Below the pieces are notes generated by a model, which had not been told where the DNA came from, made no database searches, and saw nothing but the letters and a program-made list of their open reading frames with translations. The position numbers were made by a program, and so were the translations under genes. From Pseudofabraea citricarpa (lineage: Eukaryota > Ascomycota > Leotiomycetes > Helotiales > Dermateaceae), in NCBI GenBank assembly GCA_029641185.1, contig JAPWGK010000036.1:1-64000 (forward strand): a DNA stretch of 64,000 nt, written 5' to 3'. Shown here one piece after another: positions 54,803 to 64,000 of the stretch; position 1 is the first letter of the stretch, and every line of letters starts with the position of its first letter.

Positions 54803-55045
54803 CTAGTAAATAAGCTTCTCAAATATCTTATTATAACTAAGTAATATCTTAAAAGTATTAGTATTATCTTATTATAATTAAGTAATATCTTAAAAGTATT
54901 AGTATTATCTTACTATAAACTACTAAAATTCCTAGTCTTTAGTATATTCTAGTAAATAAGCTCCTTAAATATCTTATTATAACTAAGTAATATCTTAAAA
55001 GTATTAGTATTATCTTACTAAAAACTACTAGAATTCCTAGCCTTT
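54803..55045. repeat. Duplicated segment of about 140 and 100 bp with an internal repeat
   Basis: The block from GTAAATAAGCTTCTCAAATA to AGTCTTTAGTATA (54806-54945) recurs, shorter, from about 54952 to 55050. The first copy also contains a 49-bp internal duplication (AAGTAATATCTTAAAAGTAT core at about 54840 and 54889). The first copy keeps one CA (TCTCAAAT) where the second has TCCTTAAAT. Confidence 0.85.
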
Positions 55046-55047
55046 AG

Positions 55048-55282
55048 TATATATATAATATATAAGTATATATATAATATATAAGTATATATATAATATA
55101 TAAGTATATATATAATATATAAATATATATAATATATAAGTATATATATAATATATAAGTATATATATAATATATAAGTATATATATAATATATAAGTAT
55201 ATATATAATATATAAGTATATATATAATATATAAGTAGATATATAATATATAAGTAGATATATAATATATAAGTAGATATAT
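55048..55282. repeat. 19-bp minisatellite, about twelve units
   Basis: Units GTATATATATAATATATAA, the last three with GTAGATATA. One unit near 55120 is shortened. Confidence 0.93.
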
Positions 55283-55436
55283 ACCTTTTATTCTCTTTAT
55301 ACTTAAAAGCTATATTATTATAGTAGATTTAATATAAGTTATCTTACTATAAATAAGTAAACTTCTAAGTCTTAGGAGAAAAAGTTAGCTTATTATTACT
55401 TATAAAGCTTTCTTTAGTCTTAATATCTTCTTCGAA

Positions 55437-55745
55437 TTAATTTTTCTTATAAAAATATAATAAGAGGGTTTTAAGTTATAATAGAATAAATTATAGCTAC
55501 TAAGGAATATTTAATTTTTCTTATAAAGATATAATAAGAGGGTTTTAGGTTATAATAAAATAAGTTATAGCTACTAAGAAATATTTAATTTTTCTTATAA
55601 AAATATAATAAGAAGGTTTTAGGTTATAATAAAATAAGTTATAGCTACTAAGAAATATTTGATTTTTCTTATAAAAATATAATAAGAGGATTTTAGGTTA
55701 TAATAAAACAAGTTATAGCTACTAAGAAACGTTTAATTTTTCTTA
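55437..55745. repeat. 74-bp tandem array, four units plus a partial
   Basis: The core AATTTTTCTTATAAA begins at 55439, 55513, 55587, 55661 (GATTTTTCTT) and 55735, exactly 74 bp apart. Units share AAGAGGGTTTTAGGTTATAA and GTTATAGCTACTAAG. Two rare CA/TG survivors lie in the fourth unit (TTTGATTTT and AAAACAAGTT). Confidence 0.94.
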
Positions 55746-55829
55746 TATATTAGCTAATATTAAAGTTATTAGCTTCTAATTTTTTTAATTAATATATATA
55801 ATATTACTAAATATTAGTTTATTACTTTA

Positions 55830-56330
55830 ATTAAACGTCTAGAGTATATTATATAACGAAATTTAAGGGTTAAATTTTATTATATAATATACTAAATATT
55901 AGTTTATTATTTATACTAGTTTATTACTTAAATTAAACGTCTAGGGTATATTATATAATAAAATTTAAGGGTTAAATTTCGTTACGTAATATATTAAATA
56001 CTAGTTTATTATTTATATTAGTTTATTACTTAAATTAAAGGTCTAAGGTACGTTATATAATAAAATTTAAGGGTTAAATTTTATTATATAACGTACTAAA
56101 TACTAGTTTACTACTAAATACTAGTTTACTACTAAATATTAGTTTATTACTAAAATTAAAGGTCTAGGGTATATTATATAATAAAATTTAAGGGTTAAAT
56201 TTTATTATATAATATACTAAATACTAGTTTACTACTAAATACTAGTTTATTATTAAATACTTAGTTACTACTTAGTTAAAGGTCTAGGGTATATTATATA
56301 ACGAAATTTTAGGATTTTTATCTTATTATT
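55830..56330. repeat. Palindrome array, four full copies and one half
   Basis: Palindromes of about 50 bp lie at 55843-55893, 55944-55995, 56047-56097 and 56167-56217, and a half copy at about 56290-56312. The common form is an arm GTATATTATATAATAAAATT, then TAAGGGTTA at the centre, then the reverse complement. They sit in tandem units of about 101-120 bp, each followed by variants of ACTAAATACTAGTTTATTA. In the third copy both arms carry ACGT at the same mirrored place. Confidence 0.93.
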
Positions 56331-56454
56331 TAATATTAATCTTTTATAACTAATAAACCTTACGTTTAGTTTTACCCTAGATAACTAGTAATAAAAAGAA
56401 ATAAGAGGCGAGGAGACGCTCGTATAAGTTATTTAGGGATATATAAAATTATTT

Positions 56455-56645
56455 AGTTATTATTCTAATTTTAGTTATTATTTTAATTTTAGTTATTATT
56501 CTAATTTTATTATTAGTTATTATTTTAATTTTAGTTATTATTCTAATTTTAGTTATTATTCTAATTTAAGTTATTATTCTAATTTTAGTTATTATTCTAA
56601 TTTTAGTTATTATTCTAATTTTAGTTATTATTATAATTTTTATAA
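56455..56645. repeat. 18-bp tandem array, about ten units
   Basis: Units TTATTATTCTAATTTTAG with TTATTATTTTAATTTTAG variants and one shortened unit near 56508. Confidence 0.92.
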
Positions 56646-56659
56646 TTTTATAATAGATA

Positions 56660-56800
56660 AAATAACTTTTAAAATACCTCTTATTATAAATAAGTAAACT
56701 TCTAAGTTTTTAGATAAATAATTAGCTTATAATTAGATAAATATCTTATTATAAATAAGTAGACTTCTAACTTTTTATAAAAATAATTATCTTATTATTT
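56660..56800. repeat. Diverged duplicate of a 60-bp segment
   Basis: TATAAATAAGTAAACTTCTA at about 56686 and TATAAATAAGTAGACTTCTA near 56751, also present at about 55348 upstream of the 74-bp array. Each is followed by a segment ending in TTAGCTTAT or TTATCTTATTA. Confidence 0.7.
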
Positions 56801-56894
56801 AATAGAATTCTTCTTATATATTAGCTAAAATTAAAGCTATTAACCCTTAAGTTTTATTATATTATATACTTAATATTATTAAATACTAGTTTAT

Positions 56895-57115
56895 TATTAA
56901 TTTAAGGTCTAGGGTATATTACGTAATAAAATTTAAGGGTTAAATTTTATTACGTAATATACCAAATATTCGTTTATTATTTATATTAGTTTATTATTAA
57001 AATTAAGGTTTAGAGTATATTATATAATAAAATTTAAGGGTTAAATTTTATTATATAATATACTTTAGACTAAAATTAAGCTAGAAATCCTATAATTTTG
57101 TTATATAATATACTT
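56895..57115. repeat. Two further palindromes of the same family
   Basis: Full copies at 56913-56963 and 57014-57064, with a half copy near 57095-57112. The copy at 56913 is symmetric out to GGTATATTACGT and ACGTAATATACC, with matching ACGT in both arms, and it is followed by a surviving CA (ACCAAAT). Confidence 0.93.
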
Positions 57116-57870
57116 TAAAAATATATTAAAATATCTATAAGAAGTTACCTAAAAACTTTAGGGGATATATAAAAGTAAAAGTCTTATAATAATATTTACT
57201 AAAAAGTTTAAACTTATTAACTTTAATATTAGAAAAAATAAGGAAATATTATTATTTATATTTAAAATTTTTTTTTTACGAATTTATAAATTTATTTAGG
57301 TTAAAATTATTAGTTAAAGAAATCCTAACTTATTATTTTACTAGTAATTTATAATATAAATCTATATATTTTAATTAATTTTCTTAGTTATTTTCTTTTC
57401 CCTAATTTCCTAATATTATTAAACTCTAAACCTAAAAGTACTTAGAGTTATTTTATTATCTTTTTTATATTAAATTTAATTATTATAACTTTATTTTTAA
57501 TAATAGTTACTAAGGTTATATATTTTTTATTACTCCTACGATTCTTAGCTTAATCCTTAATTACTTTTCGATTAAACTTATAATAATTAAGATTTTTTAT
57601 AACTTTAATATTACTTAAACTATAAACCTAGTATTTTATTATAATTAATTTAATTAAATATATAATAAGTTATATAATAAGATCGAAGATAATCTTATTA
57701 AATTTATCTAATAATACGACTTAGAATATAATATAACCTTAAAGGATTTATTAAAAAAACTAACTAAAAGATAAATATATTAACTAATAACCTTAATATT
57801 ATATTTATATATTACGCTAATATTCTTCTTACTTAAAAGAAGGTTAAAATTAATACGACCTAGATTATTA
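57116..57870. other. Unassigned stretch
   Basis: No recognised gene; may hold the N-terminal part of the relic at 57.9 kb. Confidence 0.35.
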
Positions 57871-58200
57871 TATTTTAATTTTAATATCTAAAAAAAATTA
57901 GTAGAAAATTATATAATAAAGCGAAAGAAAAAGAATTTCTTTAACTTATTTTAAAAAGAAAGTCTAGTTTAATAGTAAAATCTTAATAAAAATAAGTTTT
58001 ATAATAATAAATTAGACTTTTTTAGAGAATAAGCTATTAGAATTATTTTTATAATTAAAATCTAGAGAAAAAAACTTACTTAGATTATTTTATAATAAGA
58101 TCTATAGATTATCTATAAAAGATAATTAGTTAACTAATACGTAAGAGAAAATATAAGAAGGAATAATAAAATAAAAGAGAAATAAAAGAGAAAAAAAACG
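57871..58200 (+). pseudogene. Member 1 of a paralogous gene pair, unassigned
   Basis: The stretch aligns with 59240-59530 at about 75-80 percent by eye. Both read on the plus strand FYNNKLDFFRE (here) and FYNNKLGFFKE (there), followed by AIRII, with a stop between that fits a Trp codon. Conservation of this peptide while bases differ supports true coding. The downstream part is Lys/Arg/Glu-rich (REKIQEGI, then KKRK). The family is not recognised. Confidence 0.55.
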
Positions 58201-59235
58201 AAAGAATATTAAGAGGTAATAGAAATTTATATTTATTATCTATAAGATTATTTTTATTAAAAGGGAGAGAAGATAAGTTAATATACGTAAATATAATTAG
58301 TAAAATAAAAAAGAAATCTATTAAGACGTATAAATATTTTTATTAGAGAGAAAAAAAGATTAACTAATATATATAAATATTTATATTTAGGTAATAATTT
58401 AAGTAATATATTAGTTAAGTTACTTAAGATATATATATTAGTTAAATCTAGTAGTTATTCTTAGTAAATATAAATCCTAGAAATAATACTTATAAGAATA
58501 TAAATTTTTAATAAAAAAAAATTAACTTTAGAATATATTTATAAAAGGTTTTTTTTTATTATTTCTAATAATCTTAAGATAATATATTATTATAAATTAT
58601 TCTTTTATTTAGTTTTTTATAAGCTTTTTAAATTTAAAGAGTTTTAATTCTTAATAAAGATAAATTAAAAATATTATTATATACTTAAATTCTAGTATAA
58701 ACTTATATTTTATAATTATTAGTAATAATTTTTTTTACTTAGATCGATTTCCTCCCTAGTTACTTATATAAATAAAAAATATCTAGAAATATAATAATAT
58801 CTTTTTAATATTAAACTTTACTAGAATTATATCTTAATATAATACTTTTATAAAATTTATATACTTATTATCCCCTAAAAGATTCTTAACCTAATTACTA
58901 AGGATCTTTAATAATACTAAGAATTTCTTTTTATTATTTTTATTTATTTTATCTTCTTTAATTCTAACCTAGAATTTATTAATAAATAATTAAATTAGCT
59001 TAGTATCTAGGCTAATTCTTAGGTCTAAGCTAATATCTTCTCTAAAAATTCGAAGTAATTAAATTTCTAATATTATAAAACCTAAAATTATTAGAAAAAC
59101 TATAAAAAAGATAAATTATTAACTTATAATTATAATATTATAATTAAAAGTATATTTTACCCTTTTATTAGCTTCCTTAATATTTCTATAAATATTATAG
59201 TTAATAATATACTCTTAGTCTAATATTTATAAAAG
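58201..59235. other. Unassigned stretch between the paralogues
   Basis: No recognised gene. The spacing of the pair, about 1.36 kb, suggests tandem duplication of a unit of that size, but I could not align the rest of the two units. Confidence 0.35.
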
Positions 59236-59640
59236 ATTAGTAGAATATTAAATAATAAAATAAAAGAAAATAAGAATCTTTAACTTATTTTAAAGAAAAA
59301 GATTATTTTAATAATAAAGTCTTAATAAAATTAGGTTTTATAATAATAAATTAGGCTTTTTTAAAGAATAAGCTATTAGGATAATCTTAAAAGTTAAAAT
59401 TAATTAAAGGAAACTTACTTAGTAGATTTTAGATTAAGATAATATAATAATTTATAAAAGATAATAACTTTTATAAGAGATATTAAGTTAAATAAAAAAT
59501 AAAAAAGAAAGAAAATAAAAAAGAGAAAAAATATAATAAAATATCTAAAGAGGATATAATAAAATTACTTACTTATTTTTATTATTATTATTAAGGGAAA
59601 GATTAATCTTAGAATTAAGATTTATATAAAAAGAAGGGTT
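59236..59640 (+). pseudogene. Member 2 of the paralogous gene pair, unassigned
   Basis: Counterpart of 57871-58200, same strand. It reads SLNKIRFYNNKLGFFKE, a stop in Trp position, then AIRIIL, and a similar basic tail with NKKERK. Further on the frame continues as LILELRFI and ISFYQVINNLYLF. No catalytic motif recognised. Confidence 0.5.
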
Positions 59641-60480
59641 AATATCTTTTTATTAAGTAATAAATAATCTTTATCTTTTCTATTAATTACTTTTAATCTT
59701 AGGATATATTATTTCTAAAAAAGAATTATTAATCCTTCTTATATTCTTTTATTTTTAGAATATTAAATTCTTTTAGTTTATATTCTAGCTCCTAATAATA
59801 TTAAATAATTAAATAAATTAAAACTAATTAAATTTAACTAATTATATTTAAATATCTTTTTTATTTATATTACCTAATAATTAAATATTCTTTTATTATA
59901 TATTACTTAATATTAAATTTTAAGATTATATAATTTAAATTAATCGTTTAAATATTTTAGTCTAATAAAATATTATATATTATATTAAGTAAAAAGCTCC
60001 TAATAAATAAGTATTTATTATAATTATAAGCTAGGCTAATCTAATAATATAATAATAAAATACCTTATTAATTTTAATTTCTAATAATTAAAACTATAAA
60101 AAAATAAACGTTTCTTAATATTTAGCTTTTATAAAGGTTTACTTATAATAAGTAATCGAAGATTTTTATAAGATAACTAAAATACTAGATATCTACTAAG
60201 ATAAAAATAAAATTAGCTTTATTAGTATTATAAATATTAAAAGAAAGGTTATAAAAGATTAAAGAAAATATAATAGCTAGGAAAAAACTATAATCCTAGT
60301 ATTTTAGAGTATAATAGTTATAATAAAATATAAGTAAATTATAGCTTTTATATAATTTTAATAAAACCTAAAGATAATTATATAATTAGGTTATAGAAGA
60401 GTATAAAATAAAAATAATTGATAATTTCTTTTTTTTTTTTAGGTATATTCTAAGAGGTTAGTTTAGCTAGAAGCTAACCT
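59641..60480. other. Unassigned stretch
   Basis: Nothing recognised. A T run lies at 60427-60440 and a TG at 60419-60421. Confidence 0.35.
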
Positions 60481-62249
60481 TTATAAGTTAATAATATTTT
60501 ATTCTAGTAGTTAGCTTTCTTCTTACGCTTATTAAACGAACTTATAAGCTTTCGTTCCTTATAAAATAAACGCTCGGCTTTTACTTTTATTTATTCTTCT
60601 AAAAAAGAAATACTTTTACTTCTTATATATATAACTTCTTTTAATATTAATAAGATAATCTAGGTATTTTTTATAAAAATATCTCGTCTCTAAATAATAG
60701 AAGTAAATCTTATACGATCCAGGTATAATATCTATTATATATACTTTTATAATAAGTATATTCTCTAGTAATAATTATTCTTAAGGTAATATACTCGCGT
60801 TAATATAACTAATACTCCTAATAAAATAAGCGCCTAATAGATTTCTCTTACTAGGTAAGTTAAATTATTATTTACTCGGTTCTCTTACGTTTATTATTAT
60901 ATATACTAATAATACTAAAGCCTTAAAAGCGTTTATTAAGTTTTCTAAGGCTTTTATTATTAGTAATAGTATATTATATACTACTATTACTAGTATATTT
61001 ATTTATATTTTTATATATTATACTAGGGTTATATAACCTAGCTAATCTATTAGCTCGCTTAGCTTTACTTACTTTTATAAATCTTCTAAGAATTCTTAAA
61101 TTATTTTATTTAATATATAAATCTTTATTATTATTTTTACTATTAAATTAAACTTTATTATTATAAGTTTATTAATTTTTATCTTATTCTTCCTAATTAT
61201 CTTTCCTCTTATATCTTCTAGAAGTTCGTTTAAAAACTAGATATCTTACGTATATTCTTTAAGTTACCTCTTACTAATAAGTATTATAAAAATCGTTATA
61301 TATTATTAGATATATTATTATATGTTATTTTCTCTTATTTTTCTTTTACTTTTAAGTATTTCTAAGAAGAATCTTAAGTTTATTTATTAGTATATATCTT
61401 AAGCTTTAAACTCCTTAAATAATATATCTTTTAAAACCTTTTAGTCCTCTTTTATTTACTTAGGTATCGTTTTTATATATTATCCTATTATTATCATATA
61501 ATAATAAGATAGCCTCTTAATCTTTTATAAGTCCTAGAACCTAATATTATTATATTAGTTATTATATCTTTCTAAGAATTTTATAATATTTATATTCTTG
61601 AAGTATAAAGCCCCTAATATACCTAGAATTAATATTAATACTAAATAACTAAACGCGAGTTTAGTTATTCTAATAATTAAGTCTCTTAGAATAATATTAT
61701 TATCTCTAGTATTTAGTATTCTTAATCCTCTTATTATTAACTCTACTTATATAACTCTTTTAATTAGTATCTTTTTAAAAGATATATAACTTATTAGTAA
61801 AACGAGGTTAAATCAAGTAATTTATAAAAATATATATATTATTATAAGGAATAATAAATATACCTCTTATATTATTCTTTTAAATTACTTTTATAACTCT
61901 CTTTTAATCGCTTATTTATTTATCTTAATTATCTTTTTATTTCTAGTAATAAAAAACTTTTTCTTTCGTATATATTTCTTAACCTACTTTTTACTTATAT
62001 TTATCTTTCCTAATATTATATTACTTTACTATTATAATACCTTATATTATTATAATATAACTTAACTTTTATTCTTTTACTTATACGCTTATACGAGATT
62101 ATAGCGATTTTTTATAATATTTATCGCGTCTTTTTAATAATTTATATACTCGTATAAATAATTATTATAACTTATCTTTCTTATAATATAATTATTATCT
62201 AACTTAGGGAAATTATATTATTAATTATAATCCTTATATAAGTTACTAA
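60481..62249 (-). pseudogene. Minus-strand relic with YLVREI motif (third copy)
   Basis: Near 60870-60835 the minus strand reads NLTYLVREIY, preceded by NNKRKR, close to the NKRKLNLAYLVREI of the relic at 37.8 kb. Elsewhere the plus strand is pyrimidine-biased as in that relic, but I could not align the two at base level, so they are diverged paralogues at most. The gene lies directly below the LTR-like repeat D at 62250, which would be a 5' LTR in this orientation. This favours, without proving, a gag-like protein of an LTR element. Confidence 0.4.
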
Positions 62250-62442
62250 TATAATAGAGTATAATATATATTATTAAGTATATAATAAATAAATAACTAA
62301 AAGAGAATAATAAGAATAATATAATAAAAGAAGAATATAATATTATTTAAAAGGCTACGAATAACTACGAAAATATAAAGCCTTTAGCTTAGAATAACTA
62401 AAAACCCAAATATAAATTTATAAGAAGCTTTATTTTATTATA
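62250..62442. repeat. 193-bp LTR-like repeat D, copy 2
   Basis: Same length as copy 1 at 35720-35912; begins TATAATAGAG and ends TTTTATTATA. It retains one CA (AAACCCAAAT near 62405) where copy 1 has AAACCTAAAT, and CpGs (GCTACGAATAACTACG) where copy 1 has TATAAA, so each copy keeps different ancestral bases. Confidence 0.72.
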
Positions 62443-64000
62443 ATAATTATAAGATTTATAAAGATAAAAGAAAGTATAAACCTTCTAGTAAGCTTATAAC
62501 TAGAAATTATACTTATAAGAATCTTCTTATATAATATTAGCTCGCTTTAAGCTAATAATATAAAAACCTTAAATAAAATACTCGACTTTTAGTTTTACTT
62601 ATACTTTTAATAATATAATCCTAAGTAAATTATTAACTTAATAATAAATCTTTAACTTAATTAAGATAAGATTTATATATATAATTATTAGGTATATCTA
62701 TTAATTAAAAAATAAAAAGCTAGAAGCTTAGTAAAAGCTTTTAAAACTAGATTATAAGCTTATATTAGATATTTAATAAAATATATTATATCTAATATTT
62801 ATAAAATATAAGTTCTTATACTTAATAGAGTTATTATTACTAGAAATATTAGATTTAATAAAGATATTAGGTATAATTTAAATAAAAAATAAAAGAAAAA
62901 CTAATTACTTATAATTACTAGAATAATAGTAAATATAATTGAAATTAAGAAACCTAAGATTCGAGATACTAGATTAATACTTAGTAATCTAATTAAATAA
63001 AAAGATATAAGCTTTATAATTAAGTAAAATAAGAAGCTTATTAAAAGAAGTAATAATATTTTTATTAATCTAGGGGATAATATCTTAGCTTTTTAAGAGA
63101 TTAAATCTTAAGTAAAAGCTAAAAAGCTAATATAAGAAGTTATATTAGCGTTTTTAGTAATTATAAAATAATAAAAGAATAATTTACTTAATCGACTTTT
63201 AGGACTTTTATCTCTTAATAATACTCTTAAACCTAAAAGTATATTAGCTTTAGGAAGTAAAAATAATAATAAAATAATAAAAGCTAATTTAAGTAATTTA
63301 TTACTAAGAAAAATAATATCTTAGGTAATTATATAATAAAAGGGATTATATAACTAAGTAATAAATTAATAAAAGCCTTCTTAGAAAGAACCTAAAAGAA
63401 AAGTCTTAGCTTAGCTCTTAGAATTAAAGTATAAGTATAAGTATAAGAAATTTAATCTAATAATATAATCTAATAAGAGACTCTAAGATAAAAATTATAA
63501 GAGCTCTAAGGAAAATAAAAGAAATATAATATATTTTTTTATAAAAATAAAAGGTAAATAGCTTAAAGAAATAATAAGTTAAGCTAAATATTAATATATT
63601 AATATACTTAATAACTTTTATTATATTTATTAGCTTAATTAATTAATAGGATAAAATAAAGATTATTTTAAAATAATATATATAATAATTATTATAATAT
63701 TATAAATAAAAGTCTTAAAAGTAAGTATATAAATAAGCGGCCTTTTAAGTAAACTTTTAAGCGTTTATTAAAATAATATACTAAAAATATTAAAATATTA
63801 AAAGAATCTAATAAATTATTTACTTAATATTTATTTTAGAGATAATATAAGACTAAAATTTTAAAACCTAGAAGATAAAAACTATTAGTAAATAATTAAA
63901 ATCTTAGAAATAAAAATTAAATTAATTCCTTTAAAATAAGTATTTATATATAAATTAAACTTATCTAGAATAATAATCTAATACTAATTATAAATTATAA
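62443..64000 (+). pseudogene. Plus-strand coding-like relic running off the window, unassigned
   Basis: From about 63700 to 63960 one plus-strand frame has few stops (KNIKILKESNKLFT, then NIRLKF, then KILEIKIELI). No family recognised. It continues beyond base 64000. Confidence 0.3.

Overview
The window is very AT-rich nuclear DNA from a filamentous fungus, most likely an ascomycete of the Pezizomycotina, and it is saturated by repeat-induced point mutation (RIP). The main evidence is dinucleotide use: CpA and TpG are almost absent from all 64 kb, with only isolated survivors (for example near 3278, 5223, 5302, 13639 and 61323), while TpA, CpT and some CpG remain. This removes nearly every ATG, so no ordinary gene can be read. 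Genes survive only as frames whose stops (TAA/TAG) fall where Gln or Trp codons are expected. No tRNA, rRNA, CRISPR array or intact gene was seen; the species cannot be named from this sequence. | Recognisable content is transposable-element debris. (1) 1-4790, plus strand: a Ty3/gypsy chromovirus with reverse transcriptase (RT), RNase H, integrase (IN) and a terminal chromodomain, split inside RT by a 748-bp element with terminal inverted repeats. (2) 5763-9464, minus strand: a 3.7-kb retroelement unit with a 209-bp LTR and an IN domain but no RT. (3) 9465-11277, plus: a second fragment of the chromovirus, abutting that LTR. (4) 41556-41764: a solo copy of the same LTR. (5) 45786-49491, minus: a second 3.7-kb unit with the same two ends. 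(6) About 49500-53400, minus: a different Ty3/gypsy element with recognisable RT and RNase H. (7) A 193-bp LTR-like repeat at 35720-35912 and 62250-62442. | Between these lie long coding relics that I cannot assign: minus strand at 14.3-22.1 kb and 37.4-38.4 kb; plus strand at 22.3-22.9, 29.3-32.9, 34.3-35.7, 42.6-43.5 and 53.8-54.6 kb; and a paralogous pair at 57.9 and 59.2 kb. Several carry in-frame peptide repeats of 14, 24 or 28 residues. | The window is also very rich in tandem repeats: 36-, 42-, 84-, 72-, 38/37-, 12-, 98/61-, 18-, 23-, 19- and 74-bp arrays, a 290-bp (TAA)n tract, a 33-bp T run, and a cluster of six near-identical 50-bp palindromes at 55.8-57.1 kb. The elements no longer work together as a system. 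The picture is nested, dead transposons in an AT-rich, probably heterochromatic block. The least expected features are the palindrome cluster, the repeated 3.7-kb unit with fixed ends, and an all-or-none CpG-to-TpA pattern between repeat copies.
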